Positions 58,290 to 64,000 of a stretch of 64,000 nucleotides of DNA are shown here, piece by piece (position 1 is the stretch's first letter; every line of letters begins with the position of its first letter). The translations under genes were made by a program, and so were the position numbers. The DNA comes from Castor canadensis. Lineage: Eukaryota > Chordata > Mammalia > Rodentia > Castoridae. The notes beneath the pieces were generated by a model. That model saw only the letters and a program-made list of their open reading frames with translations, ran no database searches and was not told the DNA's origin. Location of the stretch: NCBI RefSeq assembly GCF_047511655.1, contig NC_133398.1:50845638-50909637 (forward strand). Reading direction: 5' to 3'.

Positions 58290-59394
58290 GTGAGCTTCGT
58301 GGTACCGCAGTACTCCCACAGACAAGCCTGGGCCAGAGCAACATAGCCCCCTGGACAGATGACCTCCACCCCGGGGAAAAAAAGAGAAAATGAGTAATAA
58401 GCAATAAGAACAAATAAGACACGCAGGAAAGAGGGTGGGGCACCCTGAGTGCTGAAGATTGGGGGAAGGGAATCCTTCCCAGGACTGTCCCTCTGGCAGG
58501 AGCAGGGGCGCGTGCCCAGCAACCAGGAACGGGAAAGCTTGTGAGAGTGGCAGAGGGAGGAAAACTCCATAGGAGAGGAGGGAAGACCCACTTCCCACGT
58601 GAGCTATAAACAAACATGGCAGCTAGCAGGAGCAGCAGCACCGCCCAGTAATCAGGAGCAGGAAAGCTTGTGAAAGTGGAGGTGGGAGGAGAACTGCACA
58701 GGAGAGGGGGAAAGACCCACCTCCCACATGAACTGTAAATAAACATGCAGGCCTGAGAATGTGGGTGCAGTGTCACCTTTCCCAGTGCTTGGAAAGGGGA
58801 AGGCTTGTAGCAGAGGCGCACACACAGGAGAAATCTGAGCAAACAAAGCCTGCAGGTCCAGGTGAGTACTAAGCTCACCCCAGAGATCTGAATAAATAAC
58901 GCCTCCAGCAACAGCAGGCTGACAGCAGCAGGCAGGCAAGCCACAGTTGCAGATACCACTCTCAGAACTGTCTCCAGACTCTTTTTTTTTTCCTTTGTCT
59001 CCCTACCTGTGATGAGAGAACAACCGAATTACAACTGCAAGCTAAAAAACTTACTGAAACTGTACTGCATTTGAACTTGGGACACTTGGTGGGGTTTTTT
59101 TTGTGTGGGTGTGTGTAGTTTTGTTCTACTTTATGCGTCCCCTTTGATGAGACAACTACAGAACAACATCTGAGGCACCATCTCCAGGATTGGAGACTGA
59201 GACATCACTGCATTTGAACTTGGAGGTTTTTTGGTTTTTTGGTTTTTTGGGTTTTTTTAATTTTCTATTTTTTCATTTTATTTTAATACATTTTTATATA
59301 TAGATTTTTCTTTCATTTACTTGTTTTTTATTTTTATTCTTACCTTTTTTTTTTGATTTTCAAACCTCTCTCTGTCTCTCTAATGTCTGTTCAG
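58290..59394 (+). other. Predicted intron in the 5' UTR of L1 copy C
   Basis: Donor AACCAG|GTGAGC (58290-58291 = GT) and acceptor ctctctgtctctctaatgtc..TGTTCAG|CTTAC (AG at 59393-59394). The 1105-nt block is the counterpart of 11048-12197 of copy A and is absent from copy B. Exon 1 would be about 242 nt; exon 2 reaches the ORF1 ATG after 231 nt. Confidence 0.75.
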
Positions 59395-59625
59395 CTTACT
59401 GTCAATTAGTACACTAACGCTCCCTGTTTATACCTTTGAAATCTTCTTGTCTGACACCTTGTTCTGTTTTCTCCCTCCAGTCTGTGTATCTATTTCCTCC
59501 TTTCTTAAATTTCTTGCTTTCCATCTCAGCTCACCCTTCCATTCTAAATATTACCATTGTTATTATTACAAGCTAGAAAATACTTAATTGCACACAGTAC
59601 AGGGACAGTAACAACACCAAAGACA

Positions 59626-60828
59626 ATGACGGGAAGACAGAAAAAACAGGGAAATCAGTTTCCCCACAGCAAAAAATTAGTACAGGAACCAGAAGGGAAC
59701 AAAGAAAACAGGTACTCAGATCCAGACTCCAACAAAATGAAGATAAACTATGCCAAAGGACCCAATGAAGCCCACAAGAATAATTTAAAAGAAGACATAC
59801 TACAGGTACTCAATGAGAATTTTATAGAGATGATACTGGATAAGGACAACGAAAATGTACAGAACACACTCAAGAAATTCCAAGACAAAAAAAATAGAGA
59901 ATTTGAAAAAGCAAAAGAAGAAATAAAGGAAACCATAGAAGCACTGTATAAACACCAAAGTGAAAGAGAGAACACAATGAATAAACAGATAAATGAACTC
60001 AGGACAAAAATAGACAACATTAAGGAGGAAAACAGCCAGGATATGGAAAACCTCAGAAAAAAGAATGAAACAGAACTGCAAAACAAAACGGTAGGCCAAT
60101 CCAGCAGAATAGAACAAACAGAAGACAGAATCTCAGAACTTGAAGATGAAATGGTAATTAAAGGAAAAACCGAAGAACTATTAATTAAACAACTCAAGAC
60201 CTGTGAAAAGAAAATGCAAGAACTCACCAACTCCATCAAAAGACCAAACTTGAGAATCATGGGCATCGAAGAAGGAGAAGAGGTGCAAGCAAAGGGAATG
60301 CACAATATATTCAACAAAATAATAATGGAAAATTTCCCAAATCTAGAGAAAGATATTCCCATACAGATGCAAGAGGCCTCCAGGACACCAAACAGACCAG
60401 ATCAAAATAGAACTACCCCACGACATATCATCACAAAAACAACAAGTTCAGAAACTAAGGAAAGAATATTGAAGGCTGAAAGAGAGAAAAAACAAGTAAC
60501 ATACAAAGGTAAACCCATCAAAATCATAGCAGACTTCTCAACAGAAACATTAAAAGCAAGAAGAGCATGGGGTGAGATCTTCCTGGCACTGAATGAAAAT
60601 AACTTCAACCCTAGGATACTCTGCCAAGCAAAACTATCGTTCAAAATAGATGGAGCAATAAAAGTCTTCCATGATAAGCAGAAACTAAAACAATATGTGA
60701 CCACAAAGCCACCACTACAAAGGATTCTTCAAGGGATTCTGCACACAGAAAGTGAAACCCAACTTAACCATGAAAAGAAAGGCAGCATCAAACTACAGGA
60801 AAAGAAAAAGCAAGAAAGTAGAGAGTAA
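59626..60828 (+). CDS. ORF1: L1 ORF1 protein, copy C, open
   Basis: 400 codons starting MTGRQKKQGNQFPHSKK, the same length as in copies A and B. The coiled-coil region is Glu/Lys-rich and the RRM-like core RPNLRIMGIEEGEEVQAKG is intact. It carries more substitutions than copy B (e.g. ITKTTSSETKERILKAERE). RNA-binding chaperone role by family. The host element has a dead ORF2, so this ORF is a relic even though open. Confidence 0.88.
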   Translation: MTGRQKKQGNQFPHSKKLVQEPEGNKENRYSDPDSNKMKINYAKGPNEAHKNNLKEDILQVLNENFIEMILDKDNENVQNTLKKFQDKKNREFEKAKEEIKETIEALYKHQSERENTMNKQINELRTKIDNIKEENSQDMENLRKKNETELQNKTVGQSSRIEQTEDRISELEDEMVIKGKTEELLIKQLKTCEKKMQELTNSIKRPNLRIMGIEEGEEVQAKGMHNIFNKIIMENFPNLEKDIPIQMQEASRTPNRPDQNRTTPRHIITKTTSSETKERILKAEREKKQVTYKGKPIKIIADFSTETLKARRAWGEIFLALNENNFNPRILCQAKLSFKIDGAIKVFHDKQKLKQYVTTKPPLQRILQGILHTESETQLNHEKKGSIKLQEKKKQESRE

Positions 60829-60878
60829 CCTCAACTTAGGTACACACAATCAAACCTTCAAACAACTAAGACAACTAA

Positions 60879-63800
60879 ATGACAGGAATCACCACATACA
60901 TATCAGTACTAATGATTAATGTCAACGGACTTAATTCACCCATCAAAAGGCACCACTTGATGAAATGGATTACAAAGGAAGATCCAACAATTTGTTGCTT
61001 ACAGGAGACCCATCTCACTGACAGAAATAAGCATAGGCTAAGGATGAAAGGCTGGAAGAAGATTTACCAAGCCAATGGCCCCTGAAAACAGGCAGGAGTA
61101 GCAATACTTATCTCTGACAAAGTAGACTTCAAACCTACATTGATCAAATGAGATAAAGAAGGACATTCCATACTAATAAAAGGGGAAATAGACCAAAAGG
61201 AAATAATAATTATCAACCTGTATGCACCCAATGTCAACACACCAATTTCATCAAACATACCCTGAAAGACTTAAAAGCATATATAAACGCCAACATAGGG
61301 GTTGTGGGAAACTTTAACACCCCATTATCATCAATAGATAGGTCATCCAAACAAAAAATCAGTAAAGAAATCCAAGATCTAAAATATGCAATAGATCAAA
61401 TGGACCTAGTTGATGTCTACAGAACATTTCATCCAACTTCTATACAATATACATTCTTCTCAGCTTCCCATGGAACCTTCTCCAAAATAGATCATATCCT
61501 AGGGCACAAAGCAAGTCTCAGCAAATATAAGAAAATAGAAATTATACCATGCATACTATCTGATCACAATGCAGTAAAAGTAGAATTCAACAACAAAAGT
61601 AAAGACAAAAAACATGCAAACAGCTGGAAACTAAATAACTTATTACTTAATGAAGAATGGATCATCAATGAAATAAAAGAGGAAATTAAAAAGTTCCTGG
61701 AAGTCAATAAAAATGAAAACACAACCTACCGGAACCTATGGGACACAGCTAAGGCAGTCCTGAGAGGAAAGTTTATAGTCATGAGTGCATATATTAAAAA
61801 GACTGAAAGATCCCAAATCAATGACCTAATGATACATCTCAAACTCCTAGAAAAACAAGAACAAGCAAATCCCAAAACAAATAGAAGGAGAGAAATAATA
61901 AAAATAAGAGCTGAAATCAACAAAATAGAAACCAAAAAAACCATACAAAGAATTAATGAAACAAAAAGTTGGTTCTTTGAAAAAATAAACAAGATCGATA
62001 GACCCCTGGCAAACCTGACTAAAATGAGGAGAGAAAAAACCCAAATTAGTAGAATCAGGAATGCAAAAGGGGTGATAACAACAAACACCATGGAAGTCCA
62101 GGAAATCATCAGAGACTATTTCAAGAACGTATATTCAAATAAATTTGAAAATCTTAAACAAATGGACAGATTCTAGATACAAATGAGCATCCAAAATTGA
62201 ACCAAGAGGAAATTAATCACCTGAATAGACCTATAACACAAAATGAAATTGAAGCAGCAATCAAGAGTCTCCCCAAAAAGAAAAGTCCAGGACCTGATGG
62301 ATTCTCTGATGAATTCTATCAGACCTTAAAGAAGAACTGATACCAACCCTCCTTAAACTGTTCCATGAAATAGAAAGGGAAGGAAAACTGCCAAACACAT
62401 TTTATGAAGCCAGTATTACACTTATCCCAAAACCAGGCAAAGACACCTCCAAAAAGGAGAACTATAGGTCAATCTCCTTAATGAACACTGATGCAGAAAT
62501 CCTCAACAAAATAATGGCAAACCGAATTCAACAACACATCAAAAAGATTATTCACCACGACCAAGTAGGCCTCATCCCAGGGATGCAGGGGTGGTTCAAC
62601 ATCCAAAATCAATGAACGTAATAAACCACATTAACAGAAGCAAAGACAAAAACCACTTAATCATCTCAATGGATGCAGAAAAAGCCTTTGATAAGATCCA
62701 ACACCACTTCATGATAAAAGCTCTAAGAAAACTAGGACTAGAAGAAAAATACCTCAACATTATAAAAGCTATATATGACAACCTACAGCCAGCATTATAC
62801 TTAACGGAGAAAAACTGAAACCATTCCCTCTAAAATCAGGAACCAGACAAGGATGCCCACTATCTCCACTCCTATTCAACACAGTACTGGAATTCCTAGC
62901 CAGAGCAATTAGGCAAGAAGAAGGAATAAAAGGAATACAAATAGGTAAAGAAACTGTCAAAATATCCCTATTTCCAGATGACATGATCCTGTATCTTAAA
63001 GACCCAAAAAACTCAACTCAGAAGATACTAGACACCATCAATAGCTATAGCAAGGTAGCAGGATATAAAATCAACATAGAAAAACCATTAGCAATTCTAT
63101 ACACTAATAATGAGCAAACTGAAAAAGAATGTATGAAAACAATTCCATTTACAATAGCCTCAAAAAAAAATCAAATACCGAGGTGTAAACCTAACAAAAG
63201 ATGTGAAAGACCTCTACAAGGAAAACTATACACTTCTGAAGAAAGAGATTGAGGAAGACTACAGAAAGTGGAGAGATCTCCCATGCTCATGGATTGGTAG
63301 AATCAACATAATAAAAATGTCTATACTCCCAAAAGTAATCTACACGTTTAATGCAATTCCCATCAAAATTCCAATGACATTCATTAAAGAGATTGAAAAA
63401 TCTACCGTGAAATTTATATGGAAACACAAGAGGCCACGAATAGCCAAGGCAATACTCAGTCAAAAGAACAATGCTGGAGGTATCACAATACCTGACTTCA
63501 AACTATATTACAAAGCAGTAGCAATAAAAACAGCATGGTACTGGCACAAAAACAGACATGAAGACCAGTGGAACAGAATAGAGGACCCAGATATGAAGCC
63601 ACACAACTATAACCAACTTGTCTTTGACAAAGGAGCTAAAAATATATGATGGAGAAATAGCAGCCTCTTCAACAAAAAAACTGAAACTAGATCCATGTAT
63701 ATCACCCTATACCAAGATTAACTCAAAATGGATCAAGGATCTTAATGTCAGACCACAAACTCTAAAGTTGATACAGGAAAGAGTAGGAAATACTCTGGAG

Positions 63801-64000
63801 TTAGTAGGTATAGGTAAGAACTTTCTCAATGAAACCCCAGCAGCACAGCAACTAAGAGATAGCATAGATAAATGGGACCTCATAAAACTAAAAAGCTTCT
63901 GTTCATCAAAAGAAATGGTCTCTAAACTGAAGAGAACACCCACAGAGTGGGAGAAAATATTTGACAGCTATACATCAAACAAAGGACTGATAAACAGAAT
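60879..64000 (+). pseudogene. ORF2: L1 copy C ORF2, broken and partial
   Basis: Starts MTGITTYISVLMINVNGLNS, 50 nt after ORF1. Lesions include TGA at 61083-61085 (from CGA), TGA at 61149-61151 (codon 91, shared with copies A and B), a frameshift near 61250, a stop near 62174, and small indels near 62330, 62610, 62790 and 63170. The reverse transcriptase motif is FPDDMILYL, as in copy A. Around 63680 a stretch encoding the NCWENW region is missing. The C-terminus is outside the window. Confidence 0.92.

Larger units (their letters stand above)
58048..64000 (+). mobile_element. Full-length L1 (5' end complete), copy C, cut by window end
   Basis: A plus-strand L1 starting GATTCCAAGATGGCAGC, with an unspliced 5' UTR, ORF1 (59626-60828) and a decayed ORF2 from 60879 to the window edge. 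Two 129-bp tandem units sit in the 5' UTR (matching points 58615 and 58744). ORF2 damage shows it is older than copy B. The 3' end and target-site duplication lie outside the window. Confidence 0.95.

Overview
The window is mammalian nuclear DNA, AT-rich and dense in retroposons, from a type I interferon (IFN) cluster. There is no prokaryotic or viral gene organisation. L1 LINEs and two SINE types, a 7SL/B1-tRNA composite and an ID-like tRNA type, point to a rodent. From memory, the composite SINE and the L1 3' end resemble castorimorph (beaver-type) repeats; the species is inference.

Layout. Three tandem units lie on the + strand. Each has a flank, a degenerate type I IFN pseudogene (delta-like by my reading), about 2-3 kb of spacer, and an IFN-alpha gene. 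Unit 1 (1-24.3 kb): the flank at 1-2010 is separated from pseudogene 20149-20700 by L1 fragments, an L1 copy (A, 5262-12437), a truncated L1 (D, 12681-14202) and a CpG-rich block (19649-20148); its IFNA gene is intact (23184-23762). Unit 2 (26.4-42 kb): the flank at 26432-29400 is followed by about 8.4 kb of unit-specific DNA holding an IFN-omega-like pseudogene (35830-36235), then a pseudogene fragment (37790-38060) and an intact IFNA gene (41104-41670). Unit 3 (43.2-57.6 kb): pseudogene 45718-46250, a young L1 (B, 46516-52546) inserted in the spacer, and a broken IFNA gene (56693-57240). A further L1 (C) starts at 58048 and runs off the right end.

The two intact IFNA genes encode secreted helical cytokines with all four conserved disulfide cysteines. 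Both have compact promoters with GAAA-rich virus-response sequence and a TATA-like box exactly 98 bp before the ATG, no introns, and AU-rich 3' ends. That is the expected design for transient, virus-induced expression.

The most unusual signal is in the L1 elements. Copy B lacks about 1.15 kb of 5' UTR that copies A and C keep, and the missing piece is bounded exactly by a strong GT donor and a pyrimidine-rich AG acceptor. Copy B therefore looks like the reinsertion of a spliced L1 RNA (a SpIRE-like element). All three long L1 copies also share an in-frame TGA at the same codon of the ORF2 endonuclease domain.
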